Assembly: GCF_015278125.1 (NCBI RefSeq)
Contig: NZ_JADILO010000002.1
Span: 124,001-188,000, forward strand
DNA: 64,000 nt
Direction: 5' to 3'
From: Vibrio fluminensis
GTDB lineage: Bacteria; Pseudomonadota; Gammaproteobacteria; Enterobacterales; Vibrionaceae
Made by a program: the position numbers and the translations under genes. Positions 1-10,466 of this stretch are shown here, piece by piece (the first letter of the stretch is position 1; each line of letters starts with the position of its first letter). Below the pieces are notes generated by a model. It was not told where the DNA came from and made no database searches. It worked only from the letters and a program-made list of their open reading frames with translations.

Positions 1-772
1 GGTAAATTTTTTGGAATGTTTCCATGGTGCTAATGGTGCTAATCAATTCAAGGTTAGTGTAGTCATTAAGTAAGTCACCAGTGAAATAGAAGGCAAATGG
101 CGCGACACTATTTGGTGGCATAAAGTAGCGTACTTGTAGTCCCATTTTTTGGAAGTATTGTTCTGTTAGTGAAGATTCATTTGGTTGATATTCAACACCT
201 AATATTGGATGTTGATTTTCGGTGCGGTAATACGTTTTGTTATCAGATACGCTGAGGCAAATTACTGGCGGTTTATTAAAGTTCTGTTTGTAAGTGCTTG
301 AGTTGATAAACAAGTTAAACAGTTTGCCATGCAGTTCGCCAAAATTGCTTGGTATACTAAAGGTATTCTGATTTTTATTATGGTCGAGTAAAAGAACACT
401 GAAATCGTAATCTCGAACATAAGATGAGAAATTATTTCCGACAATACCTTCAATGCGTTGATCTGTTTTATGGTCGACAATGTAAGTTTTCAAAATCTCG
501 ATAGATGGAAAAGCTTCAGCGCCGTTTTCGATATCCATATCAACAGAAATAATTTCCAATTCTAAAGAGTAACGGTCACCGTTTGGGTTGTCCCAATTCG
601 CCAGTGCGTTGAAATTGTTGTCTATCATTTTTAGGGCATTACGCAAGTTTGCTTGTCGTTGCTCGCCTCTGGCTAAGTTGGCAAAGTTAGTGGTGATACG
701 CGTGCTATCAGCGGGTTGATAATTCTCATCAAAGATAATGCTGTTAATCGCAAAAGAAAATTCTTTACTCAT
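1..772 (-). CDS. mesX: DUF1852 protein (MesX-like), 3' end outside window
   Basis: An open frame runs on the minus strand from the ATG at 772 to the left edge without a stop, so about 257 codons are present. The N-terminus reads MSKEFSFAINSIIFDENYQP and matches my memory of the DUF1852 family. DUF1852 proteins (MesX) are known as partners of MesD, a core-domain methionine synthase related to MetE. MesX is thought to act as an oxygenase that supports folate-independent methionine synthesis. A mesD gene would be expected just beyond the left edge, but this cannot be seen. No clear Shine-Dalgarno or Met box was recognised upstream. The family call is fairly sure; the function is from family knowledge. 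Confidence 0.75.
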   Translation of the reverse strand, partial: MSKEFSFAINSIIFDENYQPADSTRITTNFANLARGEQRQANLRNALKMIDNNFNALANWDNPNGDRYSLELEIISVDMDIENGAEAFPSIEILKTYIVDHKTDQRIEGIVGNNFSSYVRDYDFSVLLLDHNKNQNTFSIPSNFGELHGKLFNLFINSSTYKQNFNKPPVICLSVSDNKTYYRTENQHPILGVEYQPNESSLTEQYFQKMGLQVRYFMPPNSVAPFAFYFTGDLLNDYTNLELISTISTMETFQKIY

Positions 773-1107
773 GTTAAATTGATATCCTATTCCTAAATTG
801 AGCTGACTTATTCCTTACTTAAACTAGGGTTTATGAAAATATTTAATGATTGCCTAGTTTCAAGCTCATTGTTGTTATTGGTTTCGGTGTGTTAACAATG
901 ATTAATCTTGAGTAAAGAAAGATGAAGTATTTATACGTTTCGCAGTGTTTAAATGAAAATGGAATTACTTCAATCTCAACATGAATAATTTTCATGGATA
1001 CTTTTTATTGAAGTGTTATTTGTTTGTTGGTTATATTGTTGCGCTTTTAGCGTTGATGATTTTAGACAGCGCCCAATCGACATAAACTAGATTTAAAGGA
1101 AGATTAA
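773..1107. other. Intergenic region between divergent mesX-like and TSUP genes
   Basis: This AT-rich 335-bp gap must hold both divergent promoters. I see no tRNA, repeat or long hairpin in it. A purine-rich stretch, AAAGGAAG, lies just before the ATG at 1108 and serves as its ribosome binding site. Confidence 0.5.
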
Positions 1108-1917
1108 ATGAGTGACATGATGTTGCTGGTTGTTTTGTGCGCTTTACTCGGCGCTGGCGTTGGTTTTTTAGCCGGACTCTTGGGTATCGGTGGTGGGTTA
1201 GTCATCGTCCCTATATTAACCGCGATATTGCTGCATTTAGATCTATTGCCCGCTGAACAGGTTGTTGTGGTTGCGATTGCGACATCTTTAGCATCGATTC
1301 TATTTACCTCTACCTCTTCAGCTATCGCTCACCATAAAAATGGTAATGTGCCATGGGATTTAGCGCCTTGGATCATGACTGGTGTGGCGGCTGGGGCGCT
1401 TATTAGTGGCTTCATGGCCGCATTACTGCCTGAACAAGTAGTGCGCATCGTGTTTGCTGTTAGCGTTGTCTTGATTGCAGCAAAAATGTTTTTTAGCAGC
1501 AAGAATGACTCACCAAAACAACGCGAGATTCCCAATAAAGGAGTGTTGACCACTTTCACCACTATTACGGGTGGGCTTTCTGCAATGATTGGCATCGGCG
1601 GTGGTGCCTTATTGGTGCCGCTACTCACGTTTTTCTCGATTGATATTAAAAAAGCCATCGGTTGTGCTTCTGCGTGTGGCATTGTTATCGCATTGTTTGG
1701 TTCTATTGGCTATGTGAGCTCCGGTGTAGGCTATTTCTCTGTAAGAGACGGTTTTGCGGGATTTGTCTATTTGCCTGCGCTGCTGGGTATAGTGAGTACA
1801 TCCTGGTTTACTGCGCCATTGGGTGCAAAAGCAACCAATTACTTACCAGTGCCTACGATCAAAAAGATTTTTTCCGGCCTGTTGGTCGTTATGGCGACGA
1901 ATATGATCTTGAATTAA
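1108..1917 (+). CDS. TSUP/TauE-SafE family inner-membrane permease
   Basis: The 269-aa product is almost entirely hydrophobic, with about eight predicted membrane segments. It carries two internally related glycine-rich motifs (GFLAGLLGIGGGLVIVP near residue 19 and an IGIGGGALLVP repeat near 160). This duplicated motif is the hallmark of the TSUP (TauE/SafE, DUF81) family, which moves sulfite, sulfonates or other small organic anions across the inner membrane. The start has a good ribosome binding site (AAGGAAG). It is transcribed alone, away from the MesX-like gene, and ends at a hairpin at 1939-1958. The substrate is not predictable. A second TSUP gene lies in the sulfoquinovose cluster at 29456-30196. 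Confidence 0.85.
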   Translation: MSDMMLLVVLCALLGAGVGFLAGLLGIGGGLVIVPILTAILLHLDLLPAEQVVVVAIATSLASILFTSTSSAIAHHKNGNVPWDLAPWIMTGVAAGALISGFMAALLPEQVVRIVFAVSVVLIAAKMFFSSKNDSPKQREIPNKGVLTTFTTITGGLSAMIGIGGGALLVPLLTFFSIDIKKAIGCASACGIVIALFGSIGYVSSGVGYFSVRDGFAGFVYLPALLGIVSTSWFTAPLGAKATNYLPVPTIKKIFSGLLVVMATNMILN

Positions 1918-1938
1918 GTTGTCACGTTAAACCCTTAC

Positions 1939-1958
1939 TTGGCTGCGTTCGCAGCCAA
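1939..1958 (+). terminator. Hairpin after TSUP gene
   Basis: A perfect 8-bp stem (TTGGCTGC / GCAGCCAA) with a GTTC loop begins 22 bp after the stop codon and is followed by AAATTTA. It is a plausible but weak intrinsic terminator because the T-tract is short. Confidence 0.55.
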
Positions 1959-2432
1959 ATTTAACTCTCATCGCTCGTTTCGCAATCTCTAACCGTTTTG
2001 TACTTCTTTCATTCTCTATATGACTTTTATCTGTTGCTGGGCCACTTTCGCTTCAGATTGGCATACCCCCAGATGGATATGGGTAATCCATCAATGACTC
2101 ATTTTGTTAACACGCTACAAAATGAAATAATTAGAGTGCTAATTAATTTTTATCTTGGTGTGACGTCAGGTTGGTGATTGACATTAGGCTTGGATATAAC
2201 GTGGGATTGTTGCTGTTCATATTATTTATTTAATTTAAACAGTGCTTTGTGGTGTAATTTCATTTTTCGGGGTAAACTAATTGCTGTTCGTTAAGTTTAG
2301 TTCATCTCGACATCTCCGCGTGGGAAAAACCTAACATTGTTAACAATTTTATGAATATCGTTTGAGTTCTAATAAAAAATCAGGCATTTTATATTTAACT
2401 AACCGTTCAATTAAAAATAACAAGGATGTAAA
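1959..2432. promoter_or_regulatory. betI upstream region with candidate BetI operator
   Basis: The AT-rich gap before betI holds no gene that I can support. Near 2394-2417 is the element AACTAACCGTTCAATT. It resembles the GTTCAAT-containing operators at which BetI represses its own operon in other bacteria. It sits directly before the ribosome binding site (AAGGA) of betI. In related vibrios the operon is induced by osmolarity and choline, which fits a long complex promoter region. The operator call is by resemblance only. Confidence 0.45.
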
Positions 2433-3029
2433 ATGCCCAAGGTCGGGATGCCTCAAATCAGAAAACCTCAGCTTGTAAATGCGACGATGTCGGTGATTGA
2501 TCGCGTGGGTTTGCATGCCGCAAGCATTTCGTTGATCAGTAAAGAAGCAGGGGTTTCGACAGGGATCATTAATCACTATTTTGGCGGTAAGCATGGTCTA
2601 CTTGAAGAAACTATGCGTGAAATTTTAAGGCAGCTTTCGGCCTCAATTATTCTCAAACTACAGCAATTGCCCAAGAATGCCCATTACCAAAGAATCAATG
2701 CGATTATCGATGGTAACTTTGTTGGCTACCAAGCTGAAAACCAAGTGGCAAAAACTTGGTTGGCATTCTGGTCTTATTCAATGCATGACGAACAGCTCAA
2801 GCGCCTACAACGCGTCAACGAAAAACGTCTGCTTTCCCATCTTAAAATTGAACTCAAAGCGATGTTTAGCCACGAGCAAGCCGAATTAGTCGCTCATGGT
2901 ATTGCTTCACTTATCGATGGTATTTGGCTTCGTGGGACGCTCAATCCCGAAGGTATCGACGCTGTAAAAGCGCGCGTCATCATTAATGACTACCTAGATA
3001 AGCAAATTACCTATTATACAAAACAATAA
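2433..3029 (+). CDS. betI: TetR-family choline-responsive repressor BetI
   Basis: The 198-aa product begins with the [14 protein letters not shown] stretch typical of BetI. A TetR-type helix-turn-helix follows at about residues 30-55 ([22 protein letters not shown]). The C-terminal domain is the ligand-binding and dimerisation part. BetI represses choline oxidation genes and is released by choline. It is the first gene of an apparent six-gene operon (betI, betB, betA and the choline ABC genes) and ends 16 bp before betB. Length and gene order fit the family exactly. Confidence 0.95.
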   Translation: MPKVGMPQIRKPQLVNATMSVIDRVGLHAASISLISKEAGVSTGIINHYFGGKHGLLEETMREILRQLSASIILKLQQLPKNAHYQRINAIIDGNFVGYQAENQVAKTWLAFWSYSMHDEQLKRLQRVNEKRLLSHLKIELKAMFSHEQAELVAHGIASLIDGIWLRGTLNPEGIDAVKARVIINDYLDKQITYYTKQ

Positions 3030-3045
3030 AGAGTCACCACTGCAA

Positions 3046-4506
3046 ATGGATATCAAATCACACTATATCAATGGTGGGATGCACTTTGGTCAATCTGAGG
3101 AGTATTTCACTACTTACAATCCAGCCAATAATGAGCCCTTAGCTCAGGTACAGCAAGCTGACCAACAGGTGCTGGAGTTCGCGATTGAGTCTGCTAAGAA
3201 AGGCTTCCAGCAATGGTCAGCGATGAGCGCCACGGAGCGCAGTCGTATTTTGTTTAAAGCGGTAGCAATACTGCGCGAACGTAATGACGAACTTGCCGAA
3301 TTAGAAGTTCTTGATACAGGTAAACCAATTCAAGAAGCCATTGAAGTCGATATCGCAACTGGGGCTGATGTTATCGAATACTTTGCTGGTTTAGCTCCAA
3401 GTCTTCAAGGCGCACAGCAGCCGCTTAGTGAATCACAGTTTTTCTATACCAGAAGAGAACCACTGGGCATTTGTGCTGGCATTGGTGCTTGGAATTACCC
3501 AATTCAGATTGCGATGTGGAAATCTGCTCCGGCATTGGCTGCGGGCAATGTGATGATTTTTAAACCTTCAGAAGAAACGCCTTTGACCGCACTCAAGCTC
3601 GCGGAAATATACAGTGAAGCCGGTGTGCCTGATGGTGTGTTTAATGTGGTGCAAGGTGATGCGCGCGTCGGCCAGATGCTGACTGCTCATCCAGAAATTG
3701 CAAAGGTCTCCTTCACCGGTGAAACGGGCACAGGTAAAGCGGTGATGCGCGATAGTGCGGCAACACTTAAGCAAGTGACCATGGAGCTGGGCGGTAAATC
3801 GCCACTGATTATCTTTGCCGATGCCCCACTTGAGCAGGCCGTTTCGGCGGCAATGGTAGCGAATTTTTACACTCAAGGGGAAGTCTGTACTCACGGAACG
3901 CGGGTTTATGTTCATCAAGATCTTTACCCTAGCTTTATTGAACAGCTCAAGCAGCGCACTGAGAAACTGATCATCGGCGATCCGCTTAATCCAGAAACGC
4001 AGATCGGCGCGCTGATTTCTAAGCAACACGAACAGAAGGTATTGAGTTCGATTGAAGCCGCGAAACAAAGTGGCGCGTCACTTTTGATTGGCGGCAACAA
4101 AATCACAACGGGCGAGCTTGCGAAAGGCAACTTTGTCACACCAACCGTGTTTGTGGATTGTGATGAATCAATGGCTCATGTTAACCAGGAAATCTTTGGA
4201 CCAGTGATGTCTGTAATGACGTTTAGTGATGAAGATGAGGTTATCGCTCGTGCTAACAATACGGATTATGGTTTAGCGGCGGGGGTATTTACTCAAAACC
4301 TTTCAAGGGCGCATCGGGTTATTCACCAGCTTCAAGCGGGGATCTGCTGGATCAATACTTGGGGAGACTCCCCAGCAGAGATGCCAGTAGGCGGCTACAA
4401 ACTCTCGGGTATCGGGCGTGAAAATGGTATCGAAACTCTCAAACACTATACGCAAACCAAGAGCGTGTTGGTGGAATTGGGTGATTTCGTAAGCCCTTAC
4501 GCTTAA
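3046..4506 (+). CDS. betB: Betaine aldehyde dehydrogenase
   Basis: This 486-aa aldehyde dehydrogenase oxidises betaine aldehyde to the osmoprotectant glycine betaine with NAD(P)+ in the cytoplasm. It shows the ALDH signature with the general base in MELGGKSP (Glu247) and the catalytic cysteine in [10 protein letters not shown] (Cys281). The N-terminal Rossmann part contains [21 protein letters not shown]. Length matches BetB. It lies between betI and betA, 16 and 18 bp from its neighbours, which supports the BetB assignment over other ALDHs. Confidence 0.96.
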   Translation: MDIKSHYINGGMHFGQSEEYFTTYNPANNEPLAQVQQADQQVLEFAIESAKKGFQQWSAMSATERSRILFKAVAILRERNDELAELEVLDTGKPIQEAIEVDIATGADVIEYFAGLAPSLQGAQQPLSESQFFYTRREPLGICAGIGAWNYPIQIAMWKSAPALAAGNVMIFKPSEETPLTALKLAEIYSEAGVPDGVFNVVQGDARVGQMLTAHPEIAKVSFTGETGTGKAVMRDSAATLKQVTMELGGKSPLIIFADAPLEQAVSAAMVANFYTQGEVCTHGTRVYVHQDLYPSFIEQLKQRTEKLIIGDPLNPETQIGALISKQHEQKVLSSIEAAKQSGASLLIGGNKITTGELAKGNFVTPTVFVDCDESMAHVNQEIFGPVMSVMTFSDEDEVIARANNTDYGLAAGVFTQNLSRAHRVIHQLQAGICWINTWGDSPAEMPVGGYKLSGIGRENGIETLKHYTQTKSVLVELGDFVSPYA

Positions 4507-4524
4507 AGAGCAGAGGAGTCTGAT

Positions 4525-6225
4525 ATGCAAAAACAATATGACTATATCATCATCGGTGCTGGCTCTGCAGGTTGTGTGTTGGCTGATCGACTGAGTGCTT
4601 GCGGTAACTACCAAGTTCTGCTGCTTGAAGCAGGCGGGAGCGATAAAAGTATTTTCATTCAAATGCCAACCGCGCTTTCTTATCCGATGAACAGCGATAA
4701 GTATGCATGGCAGTTTGAGACAGTCGCGGAGCAAGGACTTGATGATCGCCAACTCCATTGTCCTCGTGGCAAAGTGCTGGGTGGCAGTTCGTCGATTAAC
4801 GGCATGGTTTATGTCCGCGGTCATGCTTGTGATTTTGATGAGTGGGAGCAACATGGCGCAAAAGGCTGGAATTATCAAAACTGTTTGCCATATTTTAAAC
4901 GTGCCGAAAATTGGGTCGGTGGGGGAGATAAATACCGTGGTGACACTGGTCCCGTTGGTACTTGCAACGGCAACGACATGAGTCTTAATCCTCTTTATCA
5001 AGCGTTTATTGATGCAGGTAAAGAAGCGGGGTATCCACAAACCCAAGACTATAACGGTTATCAGCAAGAGGGCTTTGGTCCGATGCATATGACGGTTGAT
5101 AACGGAGTGCGCGCTTCGACTTCAAACGCCTATTTAAGCCGTGCCATAAAGCGCAGCAACTTTAAGCTGATTAAGAAAGTGACGGTGGAAAAAATTCTAC
5201 TCGAAAACAAGTCTGCGGTCGGTGTTGTGTTCTATAAGTCAGGTAAACAGAAAACATATTTAGCAAATAAAGAAGTGATTTCCAGTGCGGGTTCGATTGG
5301 TTCGCCGCAACTGTTGCAGCTTTCTGGTATTGGTCCTCGTCAGGTGCTCGAAAATGCGGGTGTCAGTGTTATTCATGATTTAGCAGGCGTAGGCCGTAAC
5401 CTTCAAGATCACCTAGAAATCTATTTTCAATACCATTGTAAGCAACCTATCACGCTTAACAGCAAACTGGGTTTGATCAGTAAAGGATTGATTGGTACAG
5501 AGTGGGTACTGACGCGCAAAGGACTTGGCGCGACCAATCACTTTGAGTCGTGTGCGTTTATTCGTTCGCGAGAAGGTGTGAAATGGCCGAATATCCAGTA
5601 CCACTTTTTGCCAGCAGCGATGCGCTATGACGGTCAAGCCGCATTTGATGGTCACGGCTTCCAAGTGCATGTTGGACCCAATAAGCCAGAAAGTCGCGGC
5701 AGTGTAGAGATCATTTCCAATGATCCAACGGATAAGCCAAGAATTGAGTTTAACTACATTTCTACCGATCAAGATAAGCAAGATTGGCGCGACTGTATTC
5801 GTTTAACTCGTGAAATTCTTTTGCAACCAGCGATGGATGCGTTTCGTGGTGAAGAGATTCAGCCGGGAGTTGACATTAACAGTGACGATGCGATTGACGC
5901 ATGGGTAAAACAAAACGTAGAGAGTGCTTATCATCCTTCTTGTACCTGCAAAATGGGCGCAGACGATGATCCGCTTGCAGTACTTGATGAGCAGTGCCGA
6001 GTGAGAGGCATTGATGCGCTACGCGTGGTCGACTCTTCGATATTCCCAACCATTCCTAATGGCAACTTGAATGCGCCAACCATTATGGTCGCCGAGCGTG
6101 CAGCGGATTTGATCTTGGGTAAACCTCTCCAATTATCACAAGATACTCCAGTTTGGATAGCACCAAATTGGCAAGAGATGCAGCGCATGCATCCACCAAA
6201 AAGAGAGTTGGATTCTCTCGCTTAA
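4525..6225 (+). CDS. betA: Choline dehydrogenase (GMC oxidoreductase)
   Basis: The 566-aa flavoprotein oxidises choline to betaine aldehyde at the membrane and can carry the product on to betaine. The N-terminal FAD-binding motif ([17 protein letters not shown], about residues 8-24) and the GMC signatures ([13 protein letters not shown] near residue 86; [16 protein letters not shown] near 256) are clear. The C-terminal region has the catalytic histidine motif [11 protein letters not shown] and NGNLNAPT. The GGAG ribosome binding site is well placed. Gene order betI-betB-betA and length agree with the family. Confidence 0.96.
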   Translation: MQKQYDYIIIGAGSAGCVLADRLSACGNYQVLLLEAGGSDKSIFIQMPTALSYPMNSDKYAWQFETVAEQGLDDRQLHCPRGKVLGGSSSINGMVYVRGHACDFDEWEQHGAKGWNYQNCLPYFKRAENWVGGGDKYRGDTGPVGTCNGNDMSLNPLYQAFIDAGKEAGYPQTQDYNGYQQEGFGPMHMTVDNGVRASTSNAYLSRAIKRSNFKLIKKVTVEKILLENKSAVGVVFYKSGKQKTYLANKEVISSAGSIGSPQLLQLSGIGPRQVLENAGVSVIHDLAGVGRNLQDHLEIYFQYHCKQPITLNSKLGLISKGLIGTEWVLTRKGLGATNHFESCAFIRSREGVKWPNIQYHFLPAAMRYDGQAAFDGHGFQVHVGPNKPESRGSVEIISNDPTDKPRIEFNYISTDQDKQDWRDCIRLTREILLQPAMDAFRGEEIQPGVDINSDDAIDAWVKQNVESAYHPSCTCKMGADDDPLAVLDEQCRVRGIDALRVVDSSIFPTIPNGNLNAPTIMVAERAADLILGKPLQLSQDTPVWIAPNWQEMQRMHPPKRELDSLA

Positions 6226-6259
6226 ATAGAAAGTTAGTAACAAATACAAGGAATAAAAA

Positions 6260-7198
6260 ATGTCTACGATGACAAAACTGCTCTCAACTGTCGCACTTTC
6301 AACTTTTGCTGCTGGTGCATACGCAAACCAATGTGAAACCGTGCGTTTTGCGGATGTTGGTTGGACAGACATCACCGCTACTACCGCGGTAACCAGTGAA
6401 ATTCTAAAAGGCTTGGGCTACCAAACCAAAACCGATTTGCTCTCTGTTCCGGTAACCTACTCTTCGATGGCCAATGGTGATATCGACGTATTTTTGGGTA
6501 ACTGGATGCCAACTATGGAAGGGGACATTGCAAAGTATCGTCAAGCGGGCACAGTTGAAACCGTTCGTGCCAACTTAGAAGGGGCGAAATACACTTTAGC
6601 AGTGCCTAAATATGTTTTTGACGCGGGAGTGAAAAACTTCGCCGATCTCGCTAAACATGCCGACAAATTCAAAGACCGTATTTACGGCATCGAGCCAGGT
6701 AATGACGGCAACCGTTTAATTCAATCGATGATTGATAGCGATGCATTCGGGCTAAAAGAGTTTAGCTTAGTCGAGTCTAGTGAAGCGGGGATGGTGTCGC
6801 AGGTATCGCGTGCGGTGCGCCGTGATCAATGGATCGTCTACCTTGGTTGGGCGCCACACCCAATGAACAGCAATGTTGAAATGGAATACTTAGCTGGTGG
6901 TGATGACTTCTTCGGCCCAAATTATGGTGGGGCGAATGTCTACACTAACGTACGCGCTAACTACATCAATGAATGTCAAAACGTTGGGCAACTGCTTCAA
7001 AATCTTGAGTTTAGCCTTGAGATGGAAAACCAGCTCATGGAAGCGATTCTTAACCAAAAACAAAAGCCTGCGCGCGCGGCCCAAGAATGGTTAAAGGCAA
7101 ACCCAACGCAAATCGAAGCATGGCTGAAAGGCGTGACTACGCTAGAAGGTAAGGATGCGACTCAAGCGGTTACAAGCTACCTAAACTCGAAAGCATAA
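6260..7198 (+). CDS. choX: Choline ABC transporter periplasmic binding protein
   Basis: The 312-aa product has a signal peptide ending near AGAYA-NQCE at about residue 22. A mature OpuAC/ChoX-type domain follows, with motifs such as VRFADVGWTDITATTA and VFLGNWMPTME. It should capture choline (or a related quaternary amine) in the periplasm and deliver it to the following permease and ATPase. In Vibrio the same gene is sometimes named proX, because the cluster is annotated betIBA-proXWV. It lies 34 bp after betA. A strong hairpin separates it from the permease, a usual arrangement for making more binding protein than membrane components. Confidence 0.9.
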   Translation: MSTMTKLLSTVALSTFAAGAYANQCETVRFADVGWTDITATTAVTSEILKGLGYQTKTDLLSVPVTYSSMANGDIDVFLGNWMPTMEGDIAKYRQAGTVETVRANLEGAKYTLAVPKYVFDAGVKNFADLAKHADKFKDRIYGIEPGNDGNRLIQSMIDSDAFGLKEFSLVESSEAGMVSQVSRAVRRDQWIVYLGWAPHPMNSNVEMEYLAGGDDFFGPNYGGANVYTNVRANYINECQNVGQLLQNLEFSLEMENQLMEAILNQKQKPARAAQEWLKANPTQIEAWLKGVTTLEGKDATQAVTSYLNSKA

Positions 7199-7209
7199 CT
7201 TGTATTTAA

Positions 7210-7231
7210 GAGCGCTAGTTAGCTAGCGCTC
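7210..7231 (+). other. Intercistronic hairpin between choX and choW
   Basis: A perfect 9-bp inverted repeat (GAGCGCTAG, loop TTAG, CTAGCGCTC) lies 12 bp after the choX stop with no T-tract. It probably stabilises the upstream mRNA end and lowers downstream expression rather than terminating fully. Confidence 0.65.
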
Positions 7232-7256
7232 ATCATAAAAACACAAAGGATTTATT

Positions 7257-8099
7257 GTGAAATTTATTACGGACAACAAAATTCCGTTGGGTGAATGGAT
7301 GGAAACGGGTGTTGATTGGTTAACACTTAACGCCGCGGGCTTATTTGACGCAGTTTCCTTCTTTTTAGAAGGTATTATTCTGTTCGTTGTGGATGTGTTT
7401 AAGTGGATGCCACCAGCACTACCGATTTTAATCACTGCGGCTTTGGCTTGGTTGCTGCATCGAAGCTTACCATTGGTATTGTTTGTGGTGGTTGCTTTGC
7501 TGACTATTTTAAATTTAGGCTACTGGCAAGAAATGCTGGAAACCTTTGTCCTCGTATTTGCGGCGACAACGATTTCCGTATTAATTGGCGTTCCAGTAGG
7601 CATTATGGCTGCGCATCGTCCGTGGCTTTACACCTTGTTAAGACCCATTCTTGATTTAATGCAAACCGTTCCGACCTTCGTTTACCTGATTCCAACCCTA
7701 GTTCTGTTCGGCTTAGGTATTGTGCCGGGGCTGATCTCGACCATTATTTTTGCCATTGCCGCGCCAATACGCCTGACTTATTTGGGTATTACTAAAGTGC
7801 CGGAAGAACTGATTGAAGCAGGTAAAGCATTTGGCGCAAGCCGGATGAAGTTACTGTTTAAGGTGGAATTGCCCGCGGCGCTGCCAAGCATCATGGCGGG
7901 AGTGACACAATGCATCATGTTATCGCTATCTATGGTGGTTATCGCGGCACTAGTGGGGGCGGATGGCCTAGGTAAGCCAGTCGTTCGTGCACTTAACACG
8001 GTAAATATCTCGCAAGGCTTTGAAGCGGGATTGGCGATTGTATTGGTGGCGATCATTCTTGACCGCTTGTGTAAAGCACCAAATCAGAAGGAGGCGTAA
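7257..8099 (+). CDS. choW: Choline ABC transporter permease
   Basis: The 280-aa membrane protein has about six transmembrane segments and the BPD-type permease loop EAGKAFGASRMKLLFKVELPAALPSI, the contact site for the ATPase. It is the membrane channel of the choline or betaine-type (ProW/OpuAB) importer encoded here. The start is GTG at 7257 with AAAGGA eight bases upstream. It ends one base before choV, so the two are translationally linked. Substrate choice (choline) rests on linkage to betIBA. Confidence 0.92.
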   Translation: MKFITDNKIPLGEWMETGVDWLTLNAAGLFDAVSFFLEGIILFVVDVFKWMPPALPILITAALAWLLHRSLPLVLFVVVALLTILNLGYWQEMLETFVLVFAATTISVLIGVPVGIMAAHRPWLYTLLRPILDLMQTVPTFVYLIPTLVLFGLGIVPGLISTIIFAIAAPIRLTYLGITKVPEELIEAGKAFGASRMKLLFKVELPAALPSIMAGVTQCIMLSLSMVVIAALVGADGLGKPVVRALNTVNISQGFEAGLAIVLVAIILDRLCKAPNQKEA

Positions 8100-8100
8100 C

Positions 8101-9285
8101 ATGGACGCAATTACAATTGAAAACCTCGATGTGGTGTTTGGCAGTGAGCAAGAGAAAGCACTATCTCTGTTAGATGCAGGTAATAGTCGCCAAGAGATTA
8201 TTGATCAAACTGGACAGGTGGTTGGCGTTGATAATGTGTCACTGTCGATTAAACAAGGTGAAATCTGCGTTTTGATGGGCTTATCAGGCTCGGGTAAATC
8301 GAGTTTGTTGCGAGCAGTGAATGGCTTAAATCAAATCTCTCGGGGCTCGTTGAAAATTAAAGATGGCGACCAGATGGTTGAGCTCTTGGGGTGTGACGAG
8401 TCAACACTGCGCCACTTACGCACTCATCGTGTGTCGATGGTGTTCCAAAAGTTCGCGTTAATGCCTTGGCTTACAGTGATTGACAATGTGGCATTTGGGC
8501 TTGAAATGCAGGGAATGCCAAAACAGCAGCGCCGCCAAAAAGCACGTGAGCAACTGGAGATGGTAGGGCTAGCTGAATGGGAAGATAAATTTCCTCACGA
8601 GTTATCTGGCGGCATGCAGCAGCGTGTTGGCCTCGCACGTGCCTTTGCCATGGACAGTGACATTCTATTAATGGATGAACCATTTTCGGCGCTGGATCCA
8701 TTGATCCGCACTCAGTTACAAGATGAACTGATTCAACTGCAAAAACAGCTCAATAAGACCATTTTGTTTGTCAGTCATGATTTGGATGAAGCATTAAAAA
8801 TTGGCAACAACATCGCCATCATGGAATCAGGTAAATTGATTCAACATGGTAAGCCGGAGCAGATTATTCTGGCGCCGGAAAATGACTATGTAAAAGATTT
8901 TGTCGCGCATACCAATCCACTTAATGTGCTGAAAGGTCGCTCATTAATGCAAGCGCGTGATGAGCTGCAAACCGATGAGGACAAATTGCTGATTTGTGAG
9001 AAGCAGCAGCTGTGGGTCGACAACCACAATGATCAGATTGCACTGTTAGATAACAATAGATCCTTGGTTGATTGGTCGCAACAGGCAGTAGAGCTCGAAT
9101 CAATCGAGCAGAGTAGTGTGGTGTTGGTAGACCCTGAAATCAGTATGCGTGATGCGATAGAGCTTAAGCAACGAACCGATCAGCCTTTGGTGTTGGTTGA
9201 AAAGCAAACCGTGATCGGTGTACTAGGCGATAACGAGCTTTACGATGCTTTATTGGGTAACTTTAGAGGCAGAGAAGTCGCATAA
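8101..9285 (+). CDS. choV: Choline ABC transporter ATP-binding protein
   Basis: I choose the ATG at 8101 (394 aa) because a textbook AGGAGG site lies directly upstream; a longer frame opening at 8020 would overlap choW. The ATPase domain has Walker A (GLSGSGKSS), the signature LSGGMQQRVGLARAFA and Walker B (ILLMDEPFSALDP). The C-terminal third is a CBS-like regulatory region as in ProV/OpuAA, which in relatives senses ionic strength. It is the last gene of the bet operon and is followed by a hairpin at 9330-9361. Confidence 0.93.
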   Translation: MDAITIENLDVVFGSEQEKALSLLDAGNSRQEIIDQTGQVVGVDNVSLSIKQGEICVLMGLSGSGKSSLLRAVNGLNQISRGSLKIKDGDQMVELLGCDESTLRHLRTHRVSMVFQKFALMPWLTVIDNVAFGLEMQGMPKQQRRQKAREQLEMVGLAEWEDKFPHELSGGMQQRVGLARAFAMDSDILLMDEPFSALDPLIRTQLQDELIQLQKQLNKTILFVSHDLDEALKIGNNIAIMESGKLIQHGKPEQIILAPENDYVKDFVAHTNPLNVLKGRSLMQARDELQTDEDKLLICEKQQLWVDNHNDQIALLDNNRSLVDWSQQAVELESIEQSSVVLVDPEISMRDAIELKQRTDQPLVLVEKQTVIGVLGDNELYDALLGNFRGREVA

Positions 9286-9329
9286 TCTCGGCGAGCGTAT
9301 CACCTAGCCAAGTAAGTTACTTTTAGTTT

Positions 9330-9361
9330 AAGAGGTTGGCTGTGCATACAGTCAACCTCTT
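9330..9361. terminator. Terminator-like hairpin after bet operon
   Basis: A long stem (AGAGGTTGGCTG / CAGTCAACCTCT, one G-T pair, loop TGCATA) lies between the convergent choV and LysR genes. It could stop transcription from either side. Confidence 0.6.
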
Positions 9362-9416
9362 GTCAGTTATTGATCCCACTTTTACTTACTCTCTTATAGC
9401 CAACGCAAAAGCTGTT

Positions 9417-10280
9417 TTACTTGCTGACCACTTTTTGAATAAACGCCTCGCGCACTGGATCGGCAATCTCACGGTTCCAAAGTAGACCCACCTCCCACTC
9501 GGCATGCTTGCCGGTTAGCGGAATAAAGCGAATATGCGGCTGACTGATTCGCGCAACGCTTGCAGGAATGATGGTGTAACCTAAGCGGGCAGAAACCAGT
9601 GCTAACGCAGTCACAATGTCGTTGGCTTCTTCAAACACGGCAGGGCGCTGTTTTGCTTCCCACAAATAATTAGTGATGTGCTTGTTCAACGTCGGGTTTT
9701 TATCACGACTTAAGCCAAGATAGTTGTAGTGACTAAGCGAGCCCCACAAATTATCAAAGTTTAACTTCTCTTCGTTGTGAATCGCGATGGCAAGGCGGTC
9801 CGAGTATAGCGGGATAGCCTTAAGCGGCGGATCGACGGGTAAACGGTCAAAGCCCAGTTGTAGGTTACCTAATTGCAGCTCCTCAACCAGTTGGTGTGAA
9901 GGGTAGTCGTTAAGCGTGACGTGAACATTAGGGCAATCTTGCTTGAACTTAGCAATATAGTTGGGCGCTTCATGGAAAGAAGAAATACCAAAGCCGATAT
10001 TAAGATGACCTGAGGTACCTTCCGCGACGAAAGTTGCTAAGCGTTGAAATGACTCAAAGCCTTTAAGCACCCGCTTGGCTTCAGGCAGTAAAACCTTACC
10101 CATTGGGGTTAATTCTGCGCCATGTCGACCGCGATCAAATAATGAAACTTTTAGCTGTTCTTCGAGACGCTGAATCTTCTTAGTCAGCGCGGATTGAGTG
10201 ATATAGAGGTGTTGCGAGGCAACACGGAAGTTCTTGTCGTCGGCAAGCTGGCAAAAAGTGCGAAGTAAATCTATATCCAT
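9417..10280 (-). CDS. LysR-family transcriptional regulator
   Basis: The 287-aa product has the LysR winged helix-turn-helix at residues 1-60 (MDIDLLRTFCQLADDKNFRVASQHLYITQSALTKKIQRLE). An effector-binding domain of normal length follows. It is divergent from the YgjV-like gene at 10467 and convergent with the bet operon. LysR proteins usually control the divergent neighbour or themselves, so the YgjV-like gene is a possible target, but nothing shows this directly. The specific subfamily and ligand are not recognised. Confidence 0.88.
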   Translation of the reverse strand: MDIDLLRTFCQLADDKNFRVASQHLYITQSALTKKIQRLEEQLKVSLFDRGRHGAELTPMGKVLLPEAKRVLKGFESFQRLATFVAEGTSGHLNIGFGISSFHEAPNYIAKFKQDCPNVHVTLNDYPSHQLVEELQLGNLQLGFDRLPVDPPLKAIPLYSDRLAIAIHNEEKLNFDNLWGSLSHYNYLGLSRDKNPTLNKHITNYLWEAKQRPAVFEEANDIVTALALVSARLGYTIIPASVARISQPHIRFIPLTGKHAEWEVGLLWNREIADPVREAFIQKVVSK

Positions 10281-10466
10281 TCTGTTTTGGAATCGAAAGT
10301 TGAATTTTATTCATTATAACTAATCAAATATGTAATTTATAGTCAATTCATGTAAGAAAAGTGACAAGTTCTTACAAATATAAGCTATTGATAGTTATAT
10401 AGAATTCTAGCTAAACGCGGTGTTAGGCGAGATTGATAGTCAAAAAGTGGACATAGAAGAAAATAG

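Noticed and set aside
8020..8100. Earlier start of the choV ATPase gene
   Set aside because: It would overlap the permease gene by 80 bp, while a perfect AGGAGG precedes the ATG at 8101.
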